From Limnovirga sp038203525 (GTDB lineage: Bacteria; Bacteroidota; Bacteroidia; Chitinophagales; Chitinophagaceae), in contig JBBRDW010000003.1 in assembly GCA_038203525.1 (NCBI GenBank), positions 36,979 to 100,978 on the forward strand: a stretch of 64,000 nt of DNA, written 5' to 3'. The notes below the pieces were generated by a model. The model worked only from the letters and a program-made list of their open reading frames with translations, was not told the origin of the DNA and searched no databases. Position 1 is the stretch's first letter. Each line of letters opens with the position of its first letter. Below are positions 24,936 through 33,678 of this stretch, one piece after another. The translations under genes were made by a program, and so were the position numbers.

Positions 24936-25140
24936 TGGGCCCGGCTTTGGGAATTTCAGGCATCGTTCCTTGCGTCGCACACTTGTACCTAGTATCAATA
25001 CGGAGCAAGTTGCGGGCCCTAAGTTTTGAGCTAAGAGCGAGCTATCAAAGCTGAAAGTTTGCGGCTAATTGCTCATAGCTGTGCTTGAGTACAAGTGTGC
25101 GACGCAACGAAAGCTCAATACGTTTTTGTTGCCCGGCCCA
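24936..25140. repeat. Inverted pair of intergenic repeats (complete bipartite element)
   Basis: The outer ends are TGGGCCCGGC (24936-24945) and GCCCGGCCCA (25131-25140). Cores face inward at 24970-24988 (plus) and 25089-25107 (minus), separated by about 100 bp. It starts 7 bp after the M14 stop codon and ends 34 bp before the stop of the convergent aminotransferase gene, filling the gap. Confidence 0.85.
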
Positions 25141-25173
25141 AAAAAAAATCTCTTAAAAAAATTGCGTGCGATA

Positions 25174-26430
25174 TTAGGAGAGCTTTTCCAAAGCCTGTTC
25201 CAGTTGCTGGAACATGGGTTCAATTTCTTCTGTACGGCAGGTACCCACACTTAAGCGGTACCAGGGTGAGTGATCGCTGGCGCCAAAAGCATAAAACGGT
25301 ACTACCGCCAGTTTTGCCTGGTCGAGTATATAATTGGTTACATCGTTTTGGGTGGCCAGTACTGTATCGCCATTTTTTTTGCCGGTGAGGTCTAATTTAA
25401 TGGTTAGGTAAATGGCGGCCTGCGGGGCAACGGCATCTACAGCATACCCTTTTTGCTTAAGCACCATAAGTCCGTCGTATATTTTTACGAGGCGGTATTC
25501 CAGTGCAGCTTTAAAGTTTTTGAGGAAGGCATTAATGGCATCAGTTTGTAGTAGATATTCGGCCACTGCTTTTTGTTCGGCCATGGGCGCCCATGCACCA
25601 ATATGGCTGAGGAGTGCTTTCATTTTTGCAATAATGGTTGCGGGCCCCAGTGCCCAACCTACGCGTACGCCGGTTGCTGCAAATGCTTTTGAAATACCAT
25701 CTATAAAAATGGTGTACTGCCTTATTTGCGGCCGCAGGGTTACGGGGTTGTGGTGTTCGGTTGTACCATAGCTAAGGGTATGGTACATTTGATCGAACAT
25801 GAGGTACACTTTCTTTTCACCTTCGGGGCGGCTGGCGTTTTCGGCAAGTATAATATCGCAGATCTTTTCCAGCTCTTCCTTCTGTAAGGTAGTGCCGGTG
25901 GGGTTTTGCGGAGTACAAAGGCAAATGAGTACTGCATCTTTTATATTGGCAGCAATATCTGCTGCCAGCGGCATAAAATTATTTTCGGGCTGTGTATCTA
26001 TTACGCAATGCTGCGCATTATTAATGGTGGCATAATGGTTATTGTTCCAGGATGGAACTGCATAGATTACCTTATCGCCTTCATCAACAAGTGCTTTAAA
26101 AAGGGTGTAAATGAGCGGTCTGCCGCCGGAGGCTATGAGTATTTCGGAAATTTCATATTCTAAACCTTCCCAATTTTTTATGAAGCCGGCTACTGCTTTA
26201 CGCAGCTCCCACACACCATCTGCCGGCGGGTAATTGGTATGCTTTTGCTGGTATGCCTGTACAATAAGCGCTTCCAGTTCCAGTGGTATTGGGAAAACCG
26301 AAGGCGCAAAATCGCCAATGGTGAAGTTGTAAATTTTTTCACCTTTTCGTATACGCTCATTTATTTCGTTTCCCAGCCTTACTATTTCGGAACCTTTTAA
26401 TTTTTCGGCCAGTTTACTCAGTTTTTCCAT
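25174..26430 (-). CDS. Class I/II pyridoxal-phosphate aminotransferase
   Basis: This 418-residue fold-type I enzyme has the PLP lysine in FIDGISKAFAATGVRVGWAL and the conserved Asp-X-X-Tyr as MFDQMYHTLSY. The N-terminal region NYPPADGVWELRKAVAGF is the substrate/PLP entry pattern of aspartate aminotransferase-like enzymes. The amino donor cannot be told. The start at 26430 (MEKLSKLAEKLKGSEI) is preferred; the frame upstream runs through the CRP-like repeat array and is not protein-like. That array (26507-26586) is 77-156 bp upstream, so the gene may be under its control. Confidence 0.87.
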   Translation of the reverse strand: MEKLSKLAEKLKGSEIVRLGNEINERIRKGEKIYNFTIGDFAPSVFPIPLELEALIVQAYQQKHTNYPPADGVWELRKAVAGFIKNWEGLEYEISEILIASGGRPLIYTLFKALVDEGDKVIYAVPSWNNNHYATINNAQHCVIDTQPENNFMPLAADIAANIKDAVLICLCTPQNPTGTTLQKEELEKICDIILAENASRPEGEKKVYLMFDQMYHTLSYGTTEHHNPVTLRPQIRQYTIFIDGISKAFAATGVRVGWALGPATIIAKMKALLSHIGAWAPMAEQKAVAEYLLQTDAINAFLKNFKAALEYRLVKIYDGLMVLKQKGYAVDAVAPQAAIYLTIKLDLTGKKNGDTVLATQNDVTNYILDQAKLAVVPFYAFGASDHSPWYRLSVGTCRTEEIEPMFQQLEQALEKLS

Positions 26431-26506
26431 CAGATTAAAATTAAAGCGCTGCAAAAATAAGTTTTGCAGATGATAACGGTAAAATAAATGAACCATAGGC
26501 ATAATA

Positions 26507-26586
26507 TGTGAAAAATCACATTGAAAGATGTGAAAAATCACACCGGTTTATGTGAAAAATCACATCGGTTTATGTGAAAAATCACA
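26507..26586. promoter_or_regulatory. Four CRP/FNR-like palindromes at exact 22-bp period
   Basis: TGTGAAAAATCACA occurs at 26507-26520, 26529-26542, 26551-26564 and 26573-26586, all identical. Each is a dyad TGTGA-N4-TCACA, two bases shorter in the spacer than the classical CRP site. The constant 22-bp step puts all sites on nearly the same DNA face. It lies between divergent genes (aminotransferase on the minus strand, a seven-helix protein on the plus strand). Direct evidence is the sequence; the regulator is inferred. Confidence 0.8.
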
Positions 26587-26846
26587 TTTTTTATTTGAAA
26601 TAGCTACCGTTCCTTTGCTGTACAATAATGGTAAATATCTACCGCCCCTTTTTTCACCTTAAACTTTTTTGATTGCTAACAGCGCAAGAAGCAAACCCTC
26701 TGGCCTGTGCCCCTGCCCTTAAAAATTTTTTCAGTTATTTTTTATTTGTAAGAGGAACCGCCTTTTTTAAATTTTATACATGCCGGAATTAATACGTTGG
26801 CGGAGGTGCCACCTGAATATTATTAGTCAATTCAAAATACATTTTT

Positions 26847-27536
26847 ATGGATTTGATTCAGTTGATCAGCCCAAGTAACACCCTGATGCCGTTTTTATCT
26901 ATCATTATCTTTATATTTTTATGGAAATACATTCAAAAGCATGACCGTTACCTTCTGCAATATGTTGTTTTCTCTTTCATTTTGTTTGGAGTAAGCAATA
27001 TTATTAACTTTTACAATGAAAGCAAATTCCCCCTATACAATATTTACAGCCTGGTTGAAGTTAGTTTTGTGTCCCACTATATTTTACAACTCATATTTAA
27101 GAAATCTTTTACCTGGTTATATTTTATGCTAACGGGATTGTATTTTATTTTTTGGGTTTGCAATACAATTTTCTTTGAACCAATGTCTGTATTCAATAAA
27201 AACTCGGCAGTATTGGCTAACATCATCATAATCTGCCTTTGTATGTACTATCTCTTAATTCTTTCTGCACGTGAAGAGATATTGTATTTTCAAAAATTCA
27301 CCGCCTTTTGGATTGTAAGCGGGTTTCTTGTTTGCGCTTCCGCAAACCTGCTTGTTTTCATTTCCGATGCTTACGTAAACCTGGACGCCCGGGTAAACGA
27401 AAGCCGCACAAGTGAAGTATGGCTTGTTAGCTCGATCGCAATAATTGTGAAATATGTATTTATGTGGGCCGGCCTGCTATGTTACAAACGTAACAGTAAA
27501 ACGCCTATTACAATAAAAAGTGTATTATTAATCTAA
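26847..27536 (+). CDS. Seven-helix membrane protein of unknown function (paralog A)
   Basis: This 229-residue protein has seven evenly spaced hydrophobic segments (about 13-29, 35-55, 65-85, 90-112, 121-141, 152-173 and 190-212) and a short basic C-terminal tail (CYKRNSK). It aligns along its length with the protein at 28340-29026; shared blocks include EPMSVFNKNSAVLAN/EPLTVFNSNSSCIAN and the FWIVSGFL segment. I know no function. The paralog overlaps a histidine kinase gene, so a role as a membrane sensor is possible. It is separated from the paralog by 800 bp holding a small gene. Confidence 0.7.
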   Translation: MDLIQLISPSNTLMPFLSIIIFIFLWKYIQKHDRYLLQYVVFSFILFGVSNIINFYNESKFPLYNIYSLVEVSFVSHYILQLIFKKSFTWLYFMLTGLYFIFWVCNTIFFEPMSVFNKNSAVLANIIIICLCMYYLLILSAREEILYFQKFTAFWIVSGFLVCASANLLVFISDAYVNLDARVNESRTSEVWLVSSIAIIVKYVFMWAGLLCYKRNSKTPITIKSVLLI

Positions 27537-27936
27537 TGAGTTGTATAAATCTTCTGAGCTTATTAAGCAGATTGAAAAATTAATAAAGAAAAGCCTCTCC
27601 ATTAATTCAAAAGCACATAGGCAAATATTTTTTATAAGCCCGGCCCTGATAGCGATGTAATGCTTCTGTTGACTTGCACCCATGCACTGCATCAACTATC
27701 TAAAGCAGAATGCAAAAATTTCAAAAGAGATTCGATTTTAACAGTTATCACAATAGCTGGCAATCTAAAAGGGTGTTCATATCCCATTTGTCAGGTATGG
27801 TGTTTCTGGATTATTTAGTTATTTCTGTAAATTGTTTAATACTTATTGTACGAACCATATAAACCACTTTTTGAGGGGTAGTGTTTTAATATTTATATTG
27901 TGGCATAATCTCTTTAAGCCTTAAAACAAGACAATT
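27537..27936. other. 400-bp intergenic region
   Basis: I see a fragment of a repeat outer end (AAGCCCGGCC, about 27637-27646) without its core, and AT-rich DNA otherwise. No gene and no clear terminator. Confidence 0.45.
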
Positions 27937-28326
27937 ATGAAAACTAACTGGAATGAAGTAAAAAAGCAGATAGACGCTTTTAGAAGTTATGTTAAAAAAA
28001 TGAGCCCTGCGGCCGCATCAACTGCGGTTCACAGCGTATTAATTACCAAAGAAGAAATCGAAAAACTGCTGAACCAAAAAAATGACGGTTCGCTGCTCGA
28101 TGGAATAAGAGTATATTTTGGTGGCGAGGAAACAGACGGGCATTTGGTACCGAACCTTCATACCATCGCTGTTGAAAAAGATGCATCAGGAAATTATACC
28201 GATTACAAAATAGGAAATCAAATACCCCAAAGCGATACAGCAGCTTTTGCCACGTCAATGCCCTTAACGGCTATATTGGTACCTTGCCCGCCGCAATGTG
28301 GAACAAAGAACTTTTTGAATTCCTAG
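27937..28326 (+). CDS. Small soluble protein with C-terminal CPPQC motif
   Basis: This 129-residue protein has no signal peptide or membrane segment. It is charged and helical at the start (NWNEVKKQIDAFRSYVKK), probably beta-rich in the middle (GIRVYFGGEETDGHLVP), and ends with AILVPCPPQCGTKN. The two cysteines around Pro-Pro-Gln could bind a metal or form a disulfide. I do not recognise a characterised family. It sits 13 bp upstream of the second seven-helix gene and reads into the kinase and regulator genes, so it is probably a member of that signalling unit. Confidence 0.65.
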   Translation: MKTNWNEVKKQIDAFRSYVKKMSPAAASTAVHSVLITKEEIEKLLNQKNDGSLLDGIRVYFGGEETDGHLVPNLHTIAVEKDASGNYTDYKIGNQIPQSDTAAFATSMPLTAILVPCPPQCGTKNFLNS

Positions 28327-28339
28327 AAAATAATTCATT

Positions 28340-29026
28340 ATGTCTGTGTTTAGCTGGATAATGGGATTGAGCGATACTTATATGCCTTTGATCGCATTGA
28401 TAATATATCTGGTATTTAAAAAGGATATCCCAGGTTATGAAAGGTCTCTCTTTATCTACATTGTTGTGAGTCTTTTAATATTTGCATCAACGAATATTCT
28501 GGCGTATCAAAAAGCATACAATCTTTTTCTCTATCATTTTTTTACCCTATTTGAGTTTGCCTTGGTTACCTGGTATATACTTGTAGTTCTTATGAGGAAA
28601 AAAAGGAATCCGGTTTATTATTTCGCTGCAGTTTATTTTCTGTATTGGGTAATAAATATTTTGTTTTGGGAACCACTTACCGTTTTTAACAGCAATTCCT
28701 CCTGTATCGCCAATTTAACTATTTTATTTTTTTCAATGTATTATTTAATTCAGCTTTCAAAAGGCGATGAGATTCTTAATTTTCAAAAACTACCCTCGTT
28801 CTGGATTGTAAGCGGATTTCTTATTTCCAGCGCAATTAGCGTAATGGGCGTAATCGTTTATAAATATTACCAATTCAATCTAAGTTTAGAAGAAATGGAT
28901 ACCGGCCTTAAAATATGGCTGCTAACCGTTGCAGGAAATATTATTAAATTTATTCTGATTATATTTGGTTTACTATGCTACAAACGCAGGCGCAGCAATT
29001 CAACATCCCGCTATTTGTTTCCATAG
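28340..29026 (+). CDS. Seven-helix membrane protein of unknown function (paralog B)
   Basis: This 228-residue paralog of the 26847-27536 protein has the same seven hydrophobic segments and the same CYKRR tail. Its last 52 bp overlap the start of the histidine kinase gene in a different frame, which suggests translational coupling and a common function. The model I favour is that it detects a membrane or extracellular cue and passes it to the single-helix kinase. That is inference from gene order only. It resembles no rhodopsin or 7TMR-DISM motif that I can identify. Confidence 0.7.
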   Translation: MSVFSWIMGLSDTYMPLIALIIYLVFKKDIPGYERSLFIYIVVSLLIFASTNILAYQKAYNLFLYHFFTLFEFALVTWYILVVLMRKKRNPVYYFAAVYFLYWVINILFWEPLTVFNSNSSCIANLTILFFSMYYLIQLSKGDEILNFQKLPSFWIVSGFLISSAISVMGVIVYKYYQFNLSLEEMDTGLKIWLLTVAGNIIKFILIIFGLLCYKRRRSNSTSRYLFP

Positions 29027-29763
29027 GGTGTGCCATAATAATTTTTTTTGTATTCTTCTTTTACCTGCTTATCATACAGGCCAACCGGCGGCGTATCATT
29101 CACCAGAAAGAGATAGCAGAGCTTAAAGTCCGTTACGATAAAACAATTCTTCAATCTCAGCTGGAGATACAGGAACAAACCTTTAGAAATATAAGTCAGG
29201 ATATACATGATAACATTGGCCAGGTTTTAAGCCTTGCCAAGCTAAACCTTAATACTATTCCAGAAAATGAGTCCTCAAATAAAATTGCATTAACAGAAGA
29301 ATTACTTGGCAAAGCAATTAATGATCTTAGAGACATCAGTAAAAGCCTTCATCCTGAAAAAATCATTGACATTGGGTTGATCAATGCAATAAGCCAGGAA
29401 CTGCTTCTTGTTCAAAAAGTTGCAAAAATTAAAACAGAATTGATCTGTTTAAATGGGGAAATAAACTTGGGCAGCGAAAAAACAATTATCGTTTTCAGGA
29501 TGATGCAGGAAATACTTCAGAATATTTTGAAACACGCAAATGCCTTTAACGTAACTGTTGAAATTGGAAAGCTTGAAAACAAAACCCTGATCACCGTAAA
29601 AGATGATGGAAAGGGTTTTATTGTTGATGCACTTAAAAGTACAGAAACTGGAATAGGATTAAAAAGTATAAAACAAAGATGCGACCTTGTTAATGCCTCT
29701 TTTAAAATTCACTCAACGCCGGGGAAGGGTACATCTGTTCAATTAACTATTTTAAACTCATAA
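28975..29763 (+). CDS. HisKA_3 sensor histidine kinase (NarX/DesK type)
   Basis: This 262-residue kinase has one N-terminal membrane helix (about 12-34), a coiled linker, the phosphoacceptor box FRNISQDIHDNIGQVLSLAK (H78) and an HATPase domain with MMQEILQNILKHA (N-box) and VKDDGKGF (G1). It has no periplasmic sensor domain, so input must come from a partner, most simply the overlapping seven-helix protein. The LuxR-type regulator starts 7 bp after its stop. The kinase core is complete. Confidence 0.9.
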   Translation: MLQTQAQQFNIPLFVSIGCAIIIFFVFFFYLLIIQANRRRIIHQKEIAELKVRYDKTILQSQLEIQEQTFRNISQDIHDNIGQVLSLAKLNLNTIPENESSNKIALTEELLGKAINDLRDISKSLHPEKIIDIGLINAISQELLLVQKVAKIKTELICLNGEINLGSEKTIIVFRMMQEILQNILKHANAFNVTVEIGKLENKTLITVKDDGKGFIVDALKSTETGIGLKSIKQRCDLVNASFKIHSTPGKGTSVQLTILNS

Positions 29764-29770
29764 ATAACAT

Positions 29771-30415
29771 ATGATAAAAGTAGCGCTTGTAGATGATCAC
29801 GCCCTGCTGAGAAGTGGCCTGGCTGCCGTGGTTAAAAGTTTTGGTGAATGCAAAATTATTTTTGAAGCAGACAACGGCCGCCACTTTATTGAATTACTAA
29901 AATCAAACCCAAAACCAGACATTGTTCTGCTAGATATTAACATGCCCGAAATGGATGGCTTTGCTACAGCGCAGTGGCTAAAAAATAACGAGCCCGATAT
30001 TAAGGTACTAGTACTTACAATGGCTGATGACGACACCGCTATTATCAAAATGCTGCAGTACAATGCCAAAGGCTACATTTTAAAAGATTGCAAGCCCCAT
30101 TTACTCAACCATGCACTTAATGAAGTTTATCAAAAAGGGTTTTACTTTAACGATCTCGTAAGCGGCAAACTCGCAAACGCCATAAGTAAAAAATTTGAAG
30201 AAATAAAACATCCAGTCATTACCCTTACAGATAAAGAAACAGAATTTCTTAAATGGTGCGCAACAGAAAAGCCGTACAAAGAAATTGCAGATGCAATGGA
30301 TTTAAGCACAAGAGCGGTAGAAGCGTTGCGAAGTAACCTGTTTGAAAAATTAGAAACAACCTCAAGGGTTGGCCTTGTAATGTACTCCATAAGAAACGCG
30401 ATCATAAAAGTGTAA
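29771..30415 (+). CDS. LuxR/NarL family response regulator
   Basis: This 214-residue regulator has a receiver domain (acidic D8/D9, phosphoacceptor D55 in VLLDINMPEMDG, conserved K in YILKDCKP) and a C-terminal helix-turn-helix (LTDKETEFLKWCATEKPYKE, then IADAMDLSTRAVEALRSNLF). The recognition helix is a little unusual: the second helix reads STRAVEALRSNLFEKL rather than the common VKTHRSNI pattern. It is the cognate partner of the kinase 7 bp upstream. Target genes are unknown. Confidence 0.9.
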   Translation: MIKVALVDDHALLRSGLAAVVKSFGECKIIFEADNGRHFIELLKSNPKPDIVLLDINMPEMDGFATAQWLKNNEPDIKVLVLTMADDDTAIIKMLQYNAKGYILKDCKPHLLNHALNEVYQKGFYFNDLVSGKLANAISKKFEEIKHPVITLTDKETEFLKWCATEKPYKEIADAMDLSTRAVEALRSNLFEKLETTSRVGLVMYSIRNAIIKV

Positions 30416-30792
30416 ACCCCAAATATTAGAAAGCTTTTGCAGCACAATTGTTTAAGCCTGCCCGTTTATTGGTAGCAGCATAATCTGGTAGCTGATATTT
30501 TTGTGAGCCAAACTGCATTGCTGCCATTAAACACCCGTTGCGTCGCACTCTTGTACTTTTATTACAATATTCAGCAACTGTAAGCATACAGGCTAAACTA
30601 TAAACCGCGCATTAAAAGCCGAAGAAAAATCATCAGCACAAGCGTGCGACGCAACCAAGGCTTAATGCTTATTCCATTGCCCGGCCAATAATTATAATTA
30701 CTATTTAACCTTGTACAATATAATCTGAAGCATGGTTTCTTCGTTAATAAAGCAGACAGATTTATAAACCGATAAATCTTTAAATTTACCGG
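30416..30792. other. Intergenic region holding a bipartite repeat element
   Basis: Most of the 377 bp is the inverted repeat pair at 30504-30688. The remaining 100 bp before the next gene are AT-rich, with TAAATTTA close to the -7 motif about 10 bp before its ATG. Confidence 0.55.
30504..30688. repeat. Inverted pair of intergenic repeats
   Basis: The outer ends are GAGCCAAACTG and GCCCGGCCAA. Cores lie at 30538-30556 (TTGCGTCGCACTCTTGTAC, plus) and 30636-30654 (GCACAAGCGTGCGACGCAA, minus), with about 80 bp between. Confidence 0.85.
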
Positions 30793-31920
30793 ATGGCAGC
30801 GAGCTTAATAAGAAAGTTTACAAAATGGTTTTTTATCGCTCTTAATATTTTTGGCTGTATCGTGTTTTTACTGTCCTGCCTTTCTCCAATCTTTAGCCCG
30901 GTAGAATGGACACTCTCCGGTTTCTTGGCATTGGCGCTTCCATATCTTGCCATAACGCTCATTTTTTCAGTAATCTTTTGGCTGGTAGTAAAACCATTAA
31001 TGGCATTGGTGCCATTAATAACACTCGTAATTGGCTTTAAACAGTTAAGCGTTGCCTTTGCCTGGCACCCGGGCAACAGTTTCAATAAAGAACGAAGCAC
31101 TGATTCTTCGCTGCGCATAATTACATGGAATGTTCGTGGAATGTATGGCATTAGTAATAGCAGTTATACACAAAAGAGGAACCGGGAAGAGATTGCAGCC
31201 TCCATCAATAAGCTGGATGCGGATATTGTTTGTCTGCAGGAGTTTAATAACTCCACCGCAAATCCTAACGAGGGCAAAAATAATATCGGCCTGTTCACTG
31301 GTAAATATCCGTTCTATTTTTTTTCACGCGATTACAACAATCAAAACCATTTATATTACGGTGGAACTATTTTGTTTTCGCGTTACCCCATCGTTGACAC
31401 AGGCAAAATAAAATTTCCCGGATATTATGCCGAAAGCCTTATTTATGCCGATATATTAAAAGGTAAAGACACCGTGAGAGTCTTTACAACCCATCTGCAA
31501 TCATTCCAGTTTTCGCCCGATGATTATGCACAGATTGAAAAATTAACAGAGCCGGATTCGGCTGCGCTGGCTGCCTCGGAAACTATTTACTCTAAAATGC
31601 AGCTTGCTTTTACCCGGCGTGCGGTGCAGGCAAACATCATTAAGAAAACTACAGAACTAAGCCCTTACCCATCCATCGTTTGCGGCGACTTTAACGATGT
31701 ACCAAACTCTTACACTTATTTTCACATCAGGGGTAATCGGCAGGATGCATTTCTGGCTACATCATTTGGCATTGGCAGAAGTTACAATGCAATAGCCCCC
31801 ACACTACGTATCGATTATATTTTGCCCGACGAAAATTTTAAAATAAATCAGTTCGACCTGGTAGATGAGGGCCTAAGCGATCATCATATGCTTGTTAGCG
31901 ATCTAAGTTTAAAAAAATAA
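30793..31920 (+). CDS. Endonuclease/exonuclease/phosphatase family protein with membrane anchor
   Basis: This 375-residue protein begins with three hydrophobic helices (about 10-100) and continues with the metal-dependent EEP fold: ITWNVRGMYG, DIVCLQEFNN (metal-binding Glu), HLQSFQF, VCGDFNDVPNSY (Asp-X-Asn) and a terminal DEGLSDHHMLVSDL (catalytic Asp-His). The active site presumably faces the periplasm. The family hydrolyses phosphodiesters of nucleic acids, lipids or nucleotides; the substrate is unknown. cysS starts about 120 bp later. Confidence 0.87.
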   Translation: MAASLIRKFTKWFFIALNIFGCIVFLLSCLSPIFSPVEWTLSGFLALALPYLAITLIFSVIFWLVVKPLMALVPLITLVIGFKQLSVAFAWHPGNSFNKERSTDSSLRIITWNVRGMYGISNSSYTQKRNREEIAASINKLDADIVCLQEFNNSTANPNEGKNNIGLFTGKYPFYFFSRDYNNQNHLYYGGTILFSRYPIVDTGKIKFPGYYAESLIYADILKGKDTVRVFTTHLQSFQFSPDDYAQIEKLTEPDSAALAASETIYSKMQLAFTRRAVQANIIKKTTELSPYPSIVCGDFNDVPNSYTYFHIRGNRQDAFLATSFGIGRSYNAIAPTLRIDYILPDENFKINQFDLVDEGLSDHHMLVSDLSLKK

Positions 31921-32037
31921 AATATCTTCGTGCATCATGATACCTGTTTATCTATATCGCTGTTGTTACTATTGCTGTTGAGCACAGCTTTTTATTGGTT
32001 CCAATTATACAATACAACAGTCAATTATTCCAAATAT

Positions 32038-33543
32038 ATGTCTCAGCTAAAAATTTATAATTCCCTCAACCGTACTAAAGAAATATTCGAATCAATAACA
32101 CCTGCGCATGTAGGCATGTACGTGTGCGGGCCCACAGTTAGTGGCGAAAGCCACCTGGGGCATGCCCGCCCGTTTATTACATTCGATATAGTATTCAGGT
32201 ACTTGCAGTATCTCGGCTACAAAGTGCGCTATGTGCGCAATATTACCGATGCCGGCCATTTTGAAGAAGAAGGACGCGAAGCTGAAGATAAGATCAGTAA
32301 AAAAGCCCTATTGGAAAAGCTGGAGCCTATGGAGCTGGTTCAAAAATACACCAATCTCTACCACTGGGCCATGCATGCTTTCAACAACCTGGACCCAAGT
32401 ATCGAGCCCACTGCCACAGGCCATATAGTTGAGCAGATTGTAATGATAGAAAAAATAATAGCCGATGGCTATGGCTATGAAGCCAATGGTTCTGTTTATT
32501 TTGACGTTGAAAAATACAATGAAGATTTTTCAAAAAAAGGTGCTCCTTATGGCATTCTAAGCGGACGTATTTTGGACGATCATTTAGAAGCAACCCGTGA
32601 CTTGGACAATCAGGAAGAAAAACGCAATTCGCAGGATTTTGCCCTCTGGAAAAAGGCCCCTCCGGAACATATCATGCGCTGGCAGAGTCCATGGGGCGAA
32701 GGCTTTCCTGGCTGGCATATTGAGTGTTCGGCCATGGCTACCAAATACCTTGGCGCACAGTTCGATATTCATGGCGGCGGTATGGATCTTAAGTTTCCAC
32801 ACCATGAGTGCGAAATAGCACAAAGCGAAGTTTGCAACCATAAAATGCCCGCCCGTTACTGGATGCACAACAACATGATCACTATCAACGGCAAAAAGAT
32901 GGGCAAGAGCTATAATAACGTGATTAAGTTAACGGAGATGTTCAGTGGCACACATCCTGCACTTGAGCAGGCTTACCATCCAATGGTCATCCGCTTTTTT
33001 CTGCTGCAGACGCATTACCGCTCCACACTCGATTTTGGTAATGAAGCACTAAAAGCATCTGAGAAAGGATTGAAGCGTTTATGGGAAGCTTATGAAACTC
33101 TGCAGAAATTGCAAATCAATGGTAACTTTGCACAAGACCCACCCCTGGAAACAAAATGTATCAGGCTTATCGAAGAGTTTGATGAGTTTATGAACGATGA
33201 TTTCAATACTGCAAAAGTACTTGCCAATATGTTTGAACTGGTGCCCGTTATCAATGGCATCAGAGACAAACATATTGCCGCCGATGCCTTAAGTTCAGCC
33301 ACACTTCAATTTCTCAAAGAAAAATTGAAAGCGTATCTGGAAACTATCTTCGGGCTACAGAATGTAAAGGATCAAAGCAATGGGAAAATAGACGGAGTTA
33401 TCAACCTGTTGATGGATATTCGAAAAGACGCCAAGCTGCGCAAAGACTATGTAACCAGCGATAAGATTCGCACCGAACTTATTGCCCTCGGGGTGCAGCT
33501 AAAAGATGAAAAAGATGGTAGTATGAGTTATACACTCGCTTAG
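32038..33543 (+). CDS. cysS: Cysteinyl-tRNA synthetase
   Basis: This 501-residue class I synthetase charges tRNA-Cys. It has the HIGH-like motif SGESHLGHARP with preceding zinc-site Cys (MYVCGPTV), the WHIECSAMATKYLG zinc/substrate region, HGGGMDLKFPHHECEIAQSE and KMGKSYNN (KMSKS loop). The start at 32038 (MSQLKIYNSLNRTKE) is chosen because CysRS proteins begin shortly before this motif; the longer frame adds a hydrophobic leader of 36 residues unlike the family. The tRNA-Cys in this window (3437-3510) would be one possible substrate. Confidence 0.95.
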   Translation: MSQLKIYNSLNRTKEIFESITPAHVGMYVCGPTVSGESHLGHARPFITFDIVFRYLQYLGYKVRYVRNITDAGHFEEEGREAEDKISKKALLEKLEPMELVQKYTNLYHWAMHAFNNLDPSIEPTATGHIVEQIVMIEKIIADGYGYEANGSVYFDVEKYNEDFSKKGAPYGILSGRILDDHLEATRDLDNQEEKRNSQDFALWKKAPPEHIMRWQSPWGEGFPGWHIECSAMATKYLGAQFDIHGGGMDLKFPHHECEIAQSEVCNHKMPARYWMHNNMITINGKKMGKSYNNVIKLTEMFSGTHPALEQAYHPMVIRFFLLQTHYRSTLDFGNEALKASEKGLKRLWEAYETLQKLQINGNFAQDPPLETKCIRLIEEFDEFMNDDFNTAKVLANMFELVPVINGIRDKHIAADALSSATLQFLKEKLKAYLETIFGLQNVKDQSNGKIDGVINLLMDIRKDAKLRKDYVTSDKIRTELIALGVQLKDEKDGSMSYTLA

Positions 33544-33631
33544 TTTATGAAAGTTGCTTTTTTAGCTTTGTGGCAGGTACGCTATTTCTCCTTACTTCCG
33601 TCTCAGCCAGACTCTTATACTGTAAAAATAC

Positions 33632-33659
33632 AAAAGCCCCCATGTTAGCGGGGGCTTTT
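33632..33659. terminator. Bidirectional terminator between cysS and the DUF937-like gene
   Basis: AAAAGCCCCC pairs with GGGGGCTTTT around eight bases, with A/T runs on both sides. Genes on both strands end at it. Confidence 0.85.
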
Positions 33660-33678
33660 ATATTTTTTGAAAGTTCGG

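Noticed and set aside
26431..26541. N-terminal extension of the aminotransferase to 26541
   Set aside because: The extension is translated from the CRP-like repeat array and has no aminotransferase character; the conserved region begins at MEKLSKLAEKLK.
26507..26586. CRISPR array
   Set aside because: The 14-bp palindromes with 8-bp, nearly identical spacers are far too short and too uniform for repeats and spacers, and no cas gene is present.
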